5,731 nucleotides of DNA from Planctomycetota bacterium (GTDB taxonomy: Bacteria > Planctomycetota > Phycisphaerae > UBA1845 > Fen-1342): contig JAUWXH010000167.1 of NCBI GenBank assembly GCA_030616465.1, positions 1 through 5,731 on the forward strand, in the 5' to 3' direction. The notes under the pieces are model-generated. The model searched no databases and was not told the DNA's origin. It saw nothing but the letters and a program-made list of their open reading frames with translations. The translations under genes and the position numbers were made by a program. Positions 1 through 5,725 of this stretch are shown one piece after another. Positions within the stretch are counted from its first letter, which is position 1. Every line of letters begins with the position of its first letter.

Positions 1-687
1 GGTGAAATACGAGATGCAGCGGGAGGCGTTGAGCTGGTAGGGGGCTGGGAACGCCTTCGTGGGACAGGCGTCGAGACAGCGCGTGCAGGTGCCGCAGCGG
101 TCAGGCACCGGACTGTCCGGTTCCAGTTCCAGCGTGGTCAGTACCTCGCCCAGGAACAGGTACGAGCCGAGTCGCTCGTGCAACAGGCAGGTGTTCTTGC
201 CGATCCAGCCGAGCCCGGCCGCGCGGGCGAGCTCGCGCTCCAGCAGCGGCGCGGTATCCCCGCAAACGCGGGCTTCGAATGGCTCGTTAACCTCCTCTCG
301 CAGGCGGTCCACCAGCTCTCTGAGCATCCTCCGCATAACTACGTGGTAGTCGCGGCCGCGCGCGTATTGGGCGACGCGGCCGGTGGGGGGGTGCGGGGAT
401 CCGTCCCCCACCCCTTGCTGCGCAAGGGATGGGGCACCCGGCTCGGGGCGTCCGTAATTCAGGGCGACGCAGATTATCGAACGCGCTTCCGGCAGCAGCC
501 GGGCGGGCTCGGCCCGGATTTCCACGTTTCGCCGGAGATATCCCATCGTCCCGGCGTGGCCGGCGGCGAGCCAGACCCTATAATACGCAACGCCCTGGAC
601 CGGCCCGGCGTGTGTGATGCCGACGCGGTCGAAGCCGACGGCGGCAGCGAGAGTTTTGACGCGCCGGGTTTTCGCGGAAGGCAACAT
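1..687 (-). CDS. queG: Epoxyqueuosine reductase QueG, N-terminal part (3' end beyond window)
   Basis: QueG reduces epoxyqueuosine to queuosine in tRNA, the last step of queuosine synthesis, using cobalamin and two [4Fe-4S] clusters in the cytoplasm. Reading the minus strand from ATG at 687-685 gives 229 uninterrupted codons running off the window. Family landmarks appear in order: QYARGRDYH (residues 107-115), the conserved Asp144 in CGDTAPLLER (the position of the proposed catalytic acid in characterised QueG), GLGWIGKNTCLL (158-169), the ferredoxin-like motif CGTCTRCLDACP (Cys198, 201, 204, 208), and RCISYFT with Cys224. The second cluster motif and C-terminal region lie outside. In-frame stops upstream leave 687 as the only good start. 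There is no Shine-Dalgarno, but TATCAT lies 8 bases upstream. Residues about 80-101, rich in Gly and Pro, are longer than the corresponding E. coli segment and contain a DNA hairpin. The gene is divergent from the small gene at 771. Identification is very secure. Confidence 0.96.
   Translation of the reverse strand, partial: MLPSAKTRRVKTLAAAVGFDRVGITHAGPVQGVAYYRVWLAAGHAGTMGYLRRNVEIRAEPARLLPEARSIICVALNYGRPEPGAPSLAQQGVGDGSPHPPTGRVAQYARGRDYHVVMRRMLRELVDRLREEVNEPFEARVCGDTAPLLERELARAAGLGWIGKNTCLLHERLGSYLFLGEVLTTLELEPDSPVPDRCGTCTRCLDACPTKAFPAPYQLNASRCISYFT
406..434. repeat. Near-perfect hairpin inside queG
   Basis: Positions 406-418 pair with 422-434 around a 3-base loop (TGC): 12 of 13 positions are complementary, the exception being C411/A429. 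The hairpin is followed at once by CACCCGGC, so that 433-442 read GGCACCCGGC. A smaller inverted repeat, GGGGA-TCCG-TCCCC, overlaps its left side at 395-408. It encodes about residues 85-94 of QueG, in a stretch that the family lacks or has shorter. It looks like an inserted dispersed element rather than a terminator, because it is inside a conserved gene with no T-run. Confidence 0.7.
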
Positions 688-695
688 GAGAGACG

Positions 696-701
696 ATGAT
701 A
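696..701 (-). promoter_or_regulatory. Candidate -10 element for queG
   Basis: The minus strand reads TATCAT, five of six matches to TATAAT, ending 8 bases before the queG ATG. The best -35 candidate is poor (TTGTAC at an 18-base spacing, three of six matches). A transcript starting 7-8 bases downstream would begin at or next to the ATG, giving a leaderless mRNA. This agrees with the lack of a Shine-Dalgarno sequence. It is a visual match only. Confidence 0.35.
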
Positions 702-759
702 CCCAGGCGGTAGGCAGCGGTACAAACAGCCATGTGGTCCGATAGCGCCACGCCGGCGC

Positions 760-763
760 GGAG
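760..763 (+). promoter_or_regulatory. Ribosome binding site setting the start of the 134-residue gene
   Basis: GGAG at 760-763 lies 7 bases before ATG 771. The in-frame ATG at 732 has no comparable site and would add 13 residues from inside the intergenic region shared with queG, so 771 is preferred. Confidence 0.6.
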
Positions 764-770
764 TACGTTC

Positions 771-1175
771 ATGTTCAACTACGACTGGTTTCGCGGGGGG
801 GGCCTTGAGCGCTTGGTCGAGGAAGCCAAGGATCGCTGTGCGGTCAAGAAGTTTCCGGATATGGAAAAGGGCGGCAACGGCTCGTCCGAGTACCTGGCCT
901 ACCGCGACGCACTCGAAACACGCGTCATCCTCTACCTGAGGGACGGCCTGACCTACGAAATGAAGGAAATCGCCGAGATAGGCATGAGCAGCGCCCTGGC
1001 GTTCGAGTGTGTGCCCGTGGACGAGAATTACAAGGTCGGGGCGATTGTGATCGTCGTCCCCTTCGAGGATATCGCCCGCGTGGAGGTCTTCGCCGTCCAT
1101 CCTGACGAGAAGCCGCAAGAGAACATCCGCATACCGGGCTTCCGTTCGGCGTCGGCGGAAATGCCCGGGCCATAA
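771..1175 (+). CDS. Conserved-looking small protein of unknown function, possibly Sm-like fold
   Basis: I do not recognise this 134-residue protein. It has no signal peptide or membrane segment, so it is probably cytoplasmic. Residues 11-33 look helical and charged (LERLVEEAKDR). Residues 50-109 look like a run of beta strands: TRVILYLRDGLTYEMKEI (50-67), SALAFECVPVD (74-84), AIVIVVPFEDIARVEVFAV (91-109). A short helix followed by a strand carrying a YL-x-DG turn, then more strands ending in a hydrophobic VVPFEDIARV segment, is reminiscent of Hfq/LSm or another small beta barrel. This is a fold guess with no catalytic motif behind it. The start at ATG 771 is supported by GGAG 7 bases upstream. 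Regular amino-acid composition and codon pattern like its neighbours favour a real gene. It stands alone, 83 bases from the divergent queG start and 234 bases before the next gene. Confidence 0.75.
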   Translation: MFNYDWFRGGGLERLVEEAKDRCAVKKFPDMEKGGNGSSEYLAYRDALETRVILYLRDGLTYEMKEIAEIGMSSALAFECVPVDENYKVGAIVIVVPFEDIARVEVFAVHPDEKPQENIRIPGFRSASAEMPGP

Positions 1176-1409
1176 CGCCTGCGGACGCGCCCGGGCAGCT
1201 TCCACTGCCGGTGGCGCAGCGGGCCGGGGGCGAGGAGGAAACCAAACACGCATCGGGGCAGCATTGCCGCGGCGGACACCCGGGGGCGCCGGCGCCGCCC
1301 AGATGGGATTCGCACTCACCTTCGCACATCCGCCGTGTCAGTAGGCGAGGGTGCAGCTTGCGGTGACCTGACCGGGTGAGGGTTGCCCGACGGTGGAGGA
1401 GGGTCATTC
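1176..1409. other. Intergenic gap without a supportable gene
   Basis: This 234-base, very GC-rich gap separates two plus-strand genes. It contains a perfect 12-base palindrome (GGCGCCGGCGCC, 1285-1296) and the ribosome binding site of the next gene at its end. I see no convincing terminator with a T-run, no tRNA and no clear sigma-70 promoter. Short open frames crossing it are out-of-frame by-products of high GC. Confidence 0.6.
1395..1403 (+). promoter_or_regulatory. Strong ribosome binding site for the lipoprotein hydrolase
   Basis: GGAGGAGGG ends 6 bases before ATG 1410, the best Shine-Dalgarno match in the window. It rules out the in-frame ATG at 1383, which lies upstream of this site, and places the signal peptide at the very N-terminus. 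Confidence 0.8.
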
Positions 1410-2201
1410 ATGAACGGTCGCTTGGGGCTGACGGTTGGTTGTCTACTGGCATCGCTCGCGGGCTGCGCACCCGCCTTCGGGCCGAAAGCCGCCAACGGGA
1501 TCACCTTCTACTGCCCCGGTGCGGGGAACCTCGACTTCGGCGACGCCGGCATCCGCGCGGGCCTTGAGCGGGCCGGCTACCGCGGGCAGGTGGCGACGCT
1601 GATGTGGACGGTGTCGTTCAATCCCGCCATCGATCAGGCCCTGCGGCTGAACGCCAGGCTGGGTGGCACGCGGCTGGCGGACGTGATCGAGAAGTACAGC
1701 AATGAATACCCGGGCCGCCAGATCAATCTGATCGGACTGTCGGCCGGCACGGGCGTGGCCATCTGGGCGCTGGAAGACCTCAAAGAAGGCTACCAGGTGG
1801 ACAACGTGGTCCTGCTGGGCTCCAGCCTGTGGCACCGCTACGACGTGAGCAAGGCGCTGCGGCACGTGAAGGGCAAGATCTACAACTATCATTCGTCCAG
1901 CGATATCATCCTCGCCGGACCGATGAAGCTTTTCGGCACAATCGACGGCGTGTTCGGCGAGGACGGGGCTGGGGCCGTCGGGTTGCATTCTCCACGCGGC
2001 CGCGACCGGATCGTCAATGTCCGCTGGCGGCCGGAGTACGGGCGCTACGGCTACCACGGCGGCCACACCGACGCGACGAGTCCCAGGTTCGTTCAGGCCT
2101 ATTTGTCGAAGCACTTCATGGCGGGGCAAGCTGCCGCACGGCCTGGTGAAACGCTCGCCAGTCGCCCGGAGTCAGTTCCTCGGGTCGGGCGTCTGGATTG
2201 A
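1410..2201 (+). CDS. Predicted lipoprotein alpha/beta serine hydrolase
   Basis: A 263-residue protein with a lipoprotein signal peptide: a short Arg-containing start, hydrophobic residues 5-17, and lipobox LAGC with Cys19 as the lipidated residue. It should therefore be anchored to a membrane facing outward. The mature part resembles an alpha/beta hydrolase. Residues 105-115 (INLIGLSAGTG) form the nucleophile elbow GLSAG with Ser111. Asp165 in YHSSSDIIL sits where the acid is expected, and His216 or His219 in GYHGGHTD near the C-terminus is the likely base. There is no lid domain or recognisable substrate motif, so lipase, esterase or peptidase activity cannot be separated. Residues after about 237 (KHFM) lose fold-like character and are encoded antisense to rsmA, with which the gene overlaps by 86 bases. 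The start is fixed by a strong Shine-Dalgarno. Confidence 0.85.
   Translation: MNGRLGLTVGCLLASLAGCAPAFGPKAANGITFYCPGAGNLDFGDAGIRAGLERAGYRGQVATLMWTVSFNPAIDQALRLNARLGGTRLADVIEKYSNEYPGRQINLIGLSAGTGVAIWALEDLKEGYQVDNVVLLGSSLWHRYDVSKALRHVKGKIYNYHSSSDIILAGPMKLFGTIDGVFGEDGAGAVGLHSPRGRDRIVNVRWRPEYGRYGYHGGHTDATSPRFVQAYLSKHFMAGQAAARPGETLASRPESVPRVGRLD
2116..2201. other. Tail-to-tail coding overlap of 86 bases
   Basis: The last 28 codons and stop of the lipoprotein hydrolase (plus) are antisense to the last 28 codons and stop of rsmA (minus). The rsmA side is family-like to its end, whereas the hydrolase tail after residue 237 looks like an extension. No intergenic terminator can fit here. Confidence 0.85.
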
Positions 2202-2994
2202 CGCCGGCGAGTTTGAATGCCGCCAAGGCGTCCAGCAAGTCCCAGTCGCGGACCACGCGCCGCAGCATCTTTCGCCGATGCAGGAAACCGCGGTGTACGA
2301 AGCGGGCGAAGTCCGCGACGTCGTCCACCTCGATCTGCTCAGCCGGCCGGGGGCGGATGCTTATCATCAGTGATTCAACGTCCGGTCGCGGCCAGAAGGC
2401 GGTGCGCGGGAGGATCGCCATCAGCTCGACGCGCGCCACCGTCTGCACGATGACTGAGAGCGGGCCGTAGGCGTTGGTCCGCGGTTGAGCACCGAGGCGC
2501 TCGCCGACCTCCCTTTGGATCGTGCAGGTCAGCCGTCCGAGGGCCGGACCGCCGACGAGCAGCTCGGCCAACAGGGGAGTGGCGATCTGGTAGGGCAGGT
2601 TCGCGACGAGCTTGCGAGCCCCGTCGGCTTGCGGCTGCCGTTCCTCCAGGGCCTTGAGCACCAGCGGATTGATCTGGTGCTTGCCGGCCAGGGCGTCGGC
2701 CTGGATGAGCGTGCAGCGCGGGTGGTCGCCGAGCCGCTCACGCAGGATCGCTTGAAACCCGCGGTCGATCTCGACGGCGACCACGTGCACGCCGTGCTCA
2801 AGCAGCATTTCGGTCAGTGAGCCCGTGCCGGCGCCGACTTCGAGGATCACGTCCGCGGGGCGCAGATCGGCCATGGCGACGAGCTTGCGCATCAGATTTA
2901 GATCGACGAGGAAGTTCTGGCCGAGCCGGCGGCGGGGAGTCACCCCGGCGGCGGCCAGCAGAGCGCGGATCTGGGTTTGGGTTTGACCGGCCAT
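2116..2994 (-). CDS. rsmA: 16S rRNA (adenine1518-N6/adenine1519-N6)-dimethyltransferase RsmA (KsgA)
   Basis: RsmA transfers four methyl groups from S-adenosylmethionine to two adjacent adenines in the 3'-terminal helix of 16S rRNA, a late small-subunit assembly checkpoint in the cytoplasm. The 292-residue protein shows all family signatures: RRRLGQNFLVD (21-31), SAM-binding motif EVGAGTGSLT (52-61), AVEIDR with acidic Glu75 (73-78), QADAL (98-102) and catalytic motif NLPYQIATP (132-140). The C-terminal part (about 200-292) is the usual small helical domain. About 25 residues between QADAL and NLPY (AGKHQINPLVLKALEE onward) are longer than in E. coli KsgA. The ATG at 2994-2992 gives the typical N-terminus of about 25 residues before GQNFL. 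The frame stays open further upstream, but that part is antisense to the next gene and has no family similarity. No Shine-Dalgarno is seen. Confidence 0.97.
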   Translation of the reverse strand: MAGQTQTQIRALLAAAGVTPRRRLGQNFLVDLNLMRKLVAMADLRPADVILEVGAGTGSLTEMLLEHGVHVVAVEIDRGFQAILRERLGDHPRCTLIQADALAGKHQINPLVLKALEERQPQADGARKLVANLPYQIATPLLAELLVGGPALGRLTCTIQREVGERLGAQPRTNAYGPLSVIVQTVARVELMAILPRTAFWPRPDVESLMISIRPRPAEQIEVDDVADFARFVHRGFLHRRKMLRRVVRDWDLLDALAAFKLAGVNPDARPEELTPGDWRAFHQAVRQLAPP

Positions 2995-3097
2995 ACCGCT
3001 GATGGTGCGGCGAGTTTCCCCAATCGGCAAGAGGCGCGCAGGCAATGTCGGGGTCGATCGGTTACCATGGCGCCCAACGCCTACCTGGGAGCCTGCT
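2995..3097. promoter_or_regulatory. Divergent intergenic region of rsmA and the aldo/keto reductase
   Basis: These 103 bases must hold promoters for both directions. On the plus strand TACCAT (3063-3068) is a weak -10 candidate ahead of a leader of about 25 bases, with no good -35. On the minus strand no convincing element precedes rsmA. Both assignments are tentative. Confidence 0.3.
3087..3091 (+). promoter_or_regulatory. Ribosome binding site for the aldo/keto reductase
   Basis: GGGAG ends 6 bases before ATG 3098. This supports the start that puts the twin-arginine signal at residues 8-13, rather than the ATG at 3002, which would bury the signal behind 32 extra residues. Confidence 0.7.
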
Positions 3098-4138
3098 ATG
3101 AGCGAACCACACCCGTTGACTCGTCGAGAATTGTTGCAGCGGGCGGCTCTGGCGGCCGGGGGCGGCGCCTTGGCCGCGACCGGACTTGCCCAAACCATGT
3201 CGCCGACACAGTCGTCCAAGCTGCCCACACGCCCGTTCGGCGAGACCGGCCGTTCGGTGTGCATGCTGGCCTTGGGCACCGGCCACCTGGCACGCGATCG
3301 TTCGCTCGATGAGGCGGCCGACGTCGTGCGCCACGCGCTCGACGCCGGGATCACCTACATCGACACGGCCCCGCAGTACAAGAGCGAGAAACACGTGGGC
3401 AAAGGCATCGCCGGGCGACGCAAGGGGCTGTTTCTGGCCACCAAGACGCTGCGGCGTGACTACGACGGCGCGATGCGCGACCTGGAACAGTCGCTGCATC
3501 TTCTGGGTACGGACCACCTCGAGCTGTGGCAGGTGCATTCCATCGGAGTCAGCCGGAGGACCGGCCAGGAGGAGCTTGCTCTCCTTCATAAGCCCGACGG
3601 CGTGATGAAGGCGATACGCAAGGTGAAAGAGCAGGGCGTGGCGGACCTCGTCGGCTTCACCGGGCACATCAACCCTGACTACATGCTCCACATCCTGCAA
3701 GCGGACGATCTGGACTTCGATACGATGCTGTTCGTGATTTCCGCCGCTCTGGCACGCAAGAAGCAGCACGGCTGGGAGGATCGGCTGCTGCCCGCCGGCC
3801 GGAAGAAGAATCTGGGGCTGATCGCGATGAAAGTCTACGGCGGCGGTGCGGCCGTCGGCCAAGGCGCGGACAAGGCTTCGCCCGCCGAGCTGCTGCATTA
3901 CGTCTGGGACCGGGGCATTCCAGTGGCGAACGTGGGGCTGTACTCGAAGAAGCACGTCGATGCGGCAGTAGCCGCCTGCAAAGCGTACGCGGCCAAGAGC
4001 CGATCGGGGAAGAAGTCACCCGGCGGCGGCGGGCTACCGCCGGCACATGACCTGGCCCTCCGCGAACGATTCCGTGACATCAGATTGCCGTTCGAGCAGC
4101 CGGACTATCACGACGGCCGGCCCGGTGGGGTGGCGTAA
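3098..4138 (+). CDS. Tat-signal aldo/keto reductase
   Basis: A 346-residue protein of the aldo/keto reductase superfamily, which uses NAD(P)H to interconvert carbonyls and alcohols on a TIM barrel. The N-terminus has a twin-arginine signal, TRRELLQ (8-14), then an Ala/Gly-rich hydrophobic stretch to about residue 31, which suggests export of the folded protein. The family tetrad is complete: Asp89 in YIDTAPQY, Tyr94 in the same motif, Lys116 in LATKT, and His147 in LWQVHS. The first barrel strand follows RPFGETGRSVCMLALGTG (45-62), and the C-terminal barrel half includes LGLIAMKVYGGG and GIPVANVGLYS. There is no C-terminal Cys-rich ferredoxin domain. The tail (about 305-346) is Gly/Pro/Lys-rich and not conserved-looking. 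Substrate is not predictable. It is divergent from rsmA and convergent with the deaminase. Start chosen from the GGGAG site and signal position. Confidence 0.92.
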   Translation: MSEPHPLTRRELLQRAALAAGGGALAATGLAQTMSPTQSSKLPTRPFGETGRSVCMLALGTGHLARDRSLDEAADVVRHALDAGITYIDTAPQYKSEKHVGKGIAGRRKGLFLATKTLRRDYDGAMRDLEQSLHLLGTDHLELWQVHSIGVSRRTGQEELALLHKPDGVMKAIRKVKEQGVADLVGFTGHINPDYMLHILQADDLDFDTMLFVISAALARKKQHGWEDRLLPAGRKKNLGLIAMKVYGGGAAVGQGADKASPAELLHYVWDRGIPVANVGLYSKKHVDAAVAACKAYAAKSRSGKKSPGGGGLPPAHDLALRERFRDIRLPFEQPDYHDGRPGGVA

Positions 4139-4175
4139 AGCTGCGATGCGCCTGGCGCGCGCGTGGTCTGTATCA

Positions 4176-5672
4176 TCAGTCTCCGCGAAACCGTGCAGCG
4201 ACAAGTTCATTCATCTGGTTGGCCAGTTCACTCTCGTCAAACGCCGTGATGCGGCCGTCGTGGATGACCTCGCGGCCGGCGACGTAGACGCGGTCAGCAC
4301 GGGGCGCGGCGCATAAGATCAGGGCAGCTATCGGGTCTTGCGCGATGGCGCCTGCCAGTGCGATGTCGTCAACCCGGAACATGGCAAAGTCGGCTGCCGC
4401 GCCGGGATTGAGGTGGCCGAGCACGGGGCGGTTGAGGCACGCGGCCCCGCCGACCGTGGCGAGCTTGAACGCGTCGGCAACGGGGAATAGTTGACCGGCG
4501 TCGTCGGAAGCATGTCCGCGCCCGCCTCCAGCAGACTTGGGCATGGCACCCGGCATCCCCGCGCCCGCCTTCAGCGGACTTGGGCATGGCACCCGGCCTT
4601 CAGTGGACTTGGGCATGGCAGCCGGCGTCCGGGCGGCGAGCAAGGCCTGGCGCGCTTCGCCGAGCAGGTTTCCGCCGTCGTTGCTGCTGGAGCCGTCCAC
4701 GCCGAGGCCGACGCGCACACCGGCGGCAAGCAGCTCGCGGATGGGGGCGATGCCGCTGCCGAGCCGCAGGTTCGAGGTCGGGTTGTGGCTGACACCCGTG
4801 TTTGTCTTCGCCAGCAGCCCGATCTCGTCGTCGTTCAGGTGGATGCAGTGGGCCAGGTAGACGTCCGGGCCGAGGAAGTCGAGGTCCGCCAGGAGCCGCA
4901 CCGGGCGGCAGCCGTAGCGTTCGAGGCAGTAGCGCTGCTCATCGAGCGTCTCGGCCAGATGCGTGTGGAGCAGCACGCCGTCACGCTCGCGGGCCAGCGC
5001 CGCCGTGTCCCGCAGCAGCTCGCGGGTGCAGTTGAACGGGGAGCAGGGGGCCAGATCGATCCGTCGCAGCGCGTAGTCCGACGTGTCGTGGTAGGCGTCC
5101 AAGACGCGCTGACAGTCCGCGAGCACATCTTGGTCGTTTTCGCAGCAATCGTCGGGCGGCAGGCCGCCGCGCGATTGCCCCAGCGTCATCGCCCCGCGGC
5201 AAAGATGTAGGCGGATGCCGAGTTGCTCGGCGGCGTCGAGCACCGCTTCCATTTTCACGTCACCGCCACGCGGGAACATGTAAAAGTGGTCGCTGGTGGT
5301 TGTGCAGCCGTGCAGGAGCAGCTCGGCGATGCTGACCTTGGCGGCGATGTTGACGGCCTCATAGTCCAGATGTCGCCAGCGCTCGTACAGGTTGAGCAGC
5401 CAATCGAATAGCCGCTCGTTTTGCGCGGCCGGCAGGCAGCGTGTGAGCGACTGGTAGAGGTGGTGGTGCGTATTGACCAGTCCGGGGATGACCAGGTGCC
5501 GCTCGCCGGCGATCGCCTCGTCAAACTCGCCCGCCGCGACGCGTGGCTGAAAGTCCGTTGCCGGCCCGAGCGCGAGCACCCGGCAGTCGTCGAACACGAG
5601 GCTGTGATTGTGCAGCGTGCGGAGCGCGTGTCCGCTGGGCGTGATGACGGTGGTGTTGTGGAGGATCTTCAC
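4176..5672 (-). CDS. Amidohydrolase, 8-oxoguanine deaminase / hydroxyatrazine hydrolase type
   Basis: A 498-residue metal-dependent amidohydrolase, probably a cytoplasmic aminopurine or aminotriazine deaminase. The sequence closely follows 8-oxoguanine deaminases: LVIPGLVNTHHHLYQSLTR (60-78) with metal ligands His69 and His71, PAAQNERLFDWL (81-92), GCTTTSDHFY (122-131), GQSRGGLPPD (165-174), LAPCSPF (207-213), HTHLAE (236-241) with His238, AHCIHL with His275, NPTSNLRLGSGIAPIR (297-312) and the metal-binding Asp326 in GVDGSSSNDGG. The barrel is followed by the usual C-terminal beta-sandwich ending VAGREVIHDGRI. Family members are mostly about 450 residues; the excess lies at about 349-388, a Pro/Gly/Ala-rich stretch encoded by tandem DNA repeats. 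The start is GTG at 5672-5670, the only start after an in-frame TAG at 5684, with no Shine-Dalgarno. AtzB/TrzN-like activity is an alternative. The reading frame is intact. Confidence 0.92.
   Translation of the reverse strand: MKILHNTTVITPSGHALRTLHNHSLVFDDCRVLALGPATDFQPRVAAGEFDEAIAGERHLVIPGLVNTHHHLYQSLTRCLPAAQNERLFDWLLNLYERWRHLDYEAVNIAAKVSIAELLLHGCTTTSDHFYMFPRGGDVKMEAVLDAAEQLGIRLHLCRGAMTLGQSRGGLPPDDCCENDQDVLADCQRVLDAYHDTSDYALRRIDLAPCSPFNCTRELLRDTAALARERDGVLLHTHLAETLDEQRYCLERYGCRPVRLLADLDFLGPDVYLAHCIHLNDDEIGLLAKTNTGVSHNPTSNLRLGSGIAPIRELLAAGVRVGLGVDGSSSNDGGNLLGEARQALLAARTPAAMPKSTEGRVPCPSPLKAGAGMPGAMPKSAGGGRGHASDDAGQLFPVADAFKLATVGGAACLNRPVLGHLNPGAAADFAMFRVDDIALAGAIAQDPIAALILCAAPRADRVYVAGREVIHDGRITAFDESELANQMNELVAARFRGD
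4511..4625. repeat. 43-bp tandem repeat, 2.7 copies, inside the deaminase gene
   Basis: Copy 1 is 4511-4553 and copy 2 is 4554-4596, differing at 4 of 43 positions. Copy 3 (4597-4625) has only the last 29 bases of the unit. All three contain CTTGGGCATGGCA followed by (C/G)CCGG. Because 43 is not a multiple of three, successive copies are read in different frames (AMPKS in copies 1 and 3, PCPSPLKA in copy 2). The repetition is therefore of DNA, not of a protein motif, yet the total keeps the gene in frame. It encodes deaminase residues about 349-387. Confidence 0.9.
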
Positions 5673-5678
5673 GCCGGC

Positions 5679-5684
5679 ATTCTA
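5679..5684 (-). promoter_or_regulatory. Candidate -10 element for the deaminase gene
   Basis: The minus strand reads TAGAAT, five of six matches to TATAAT, 6 bases before the GTG start. There is no TTGACA-like -35 at the usual spacing. A start point 7 bases downstream would fall on the first base of the GTG, so the transcript may be leaderless. Visual match only. Confidence 0.35.
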
Positions 5685-5692
5685 GGCCAGAA

Positions 5693-5725
5693 ACGCCCGC
5701 GTACTAGAGCTTGCGGAACGGGCGT
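5693..5725. repeat. Inverted repeat upstream of the deaminase gene
   Basis: ACGCCCG (5693-5699) and CGGGCGT (5719-5725) are perfectly complementary 7-base arms separated by 19 bases, just upstream of the candidate promoter. It could be an operator or the stem of an upstream terminator. With GC-rich arms in GC-rich DNA, chance is also plausible. Confidence 0.3.

Noticed and set aside
1285..1296. Perfect 12-base palindrome GGCGCCGGCGCC in the intergenic gap
   Set aside because: It is built only from GC repeats, far from both genes and without a T-run, so neither terminator nor operator can be supported.
474..1319. 281-codon minus-strand open frame
   Set aside because: It is out of frame with queG, runs antisense to the 771-1175 gene, is Arg/Pro-rich, and shows no recognisable motif.
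1443..2129. 228-codon minus-strand open frame
   Set aside because: It is antisense to the lipoprotein hydrolase, which has a strong ribosome site, a lipobox and a catalytic motif.
3002..3097. N-terminal extension of the reductase from ATG 3002
   Set aside because: It has no ribosome site and would place 32 residues before the Tat motif.
2995..3354. Upstream extension of the rsmA reading frame to an ATG at 3354
   Set aside because: It is antisense to the reductase N-terminus, lacks family similarity, and ATG 2994 already gives a normal RsmA N-terminus.
4147..4159. GCGC-CTG-GCGC hairpin between the convergent reductase and deaminase genes as a terminator
   Set aside because: The stem is only four pairs with no T-run on either side, which is expected by chance in such GC-rich DNA.
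4491..5210. 239-codon plus-strand open frame
   Set aside because: It is antisense to the clearly identified deaminase and is explained by high GC at third positions.
5670..5680. Three-codon ORF ATG-CCG-GCG-TGA overlapping the deaminase GTG
   Set aside because: It lies within the candidate -10/start region and would probably not be transcribed; chance is sufficient.
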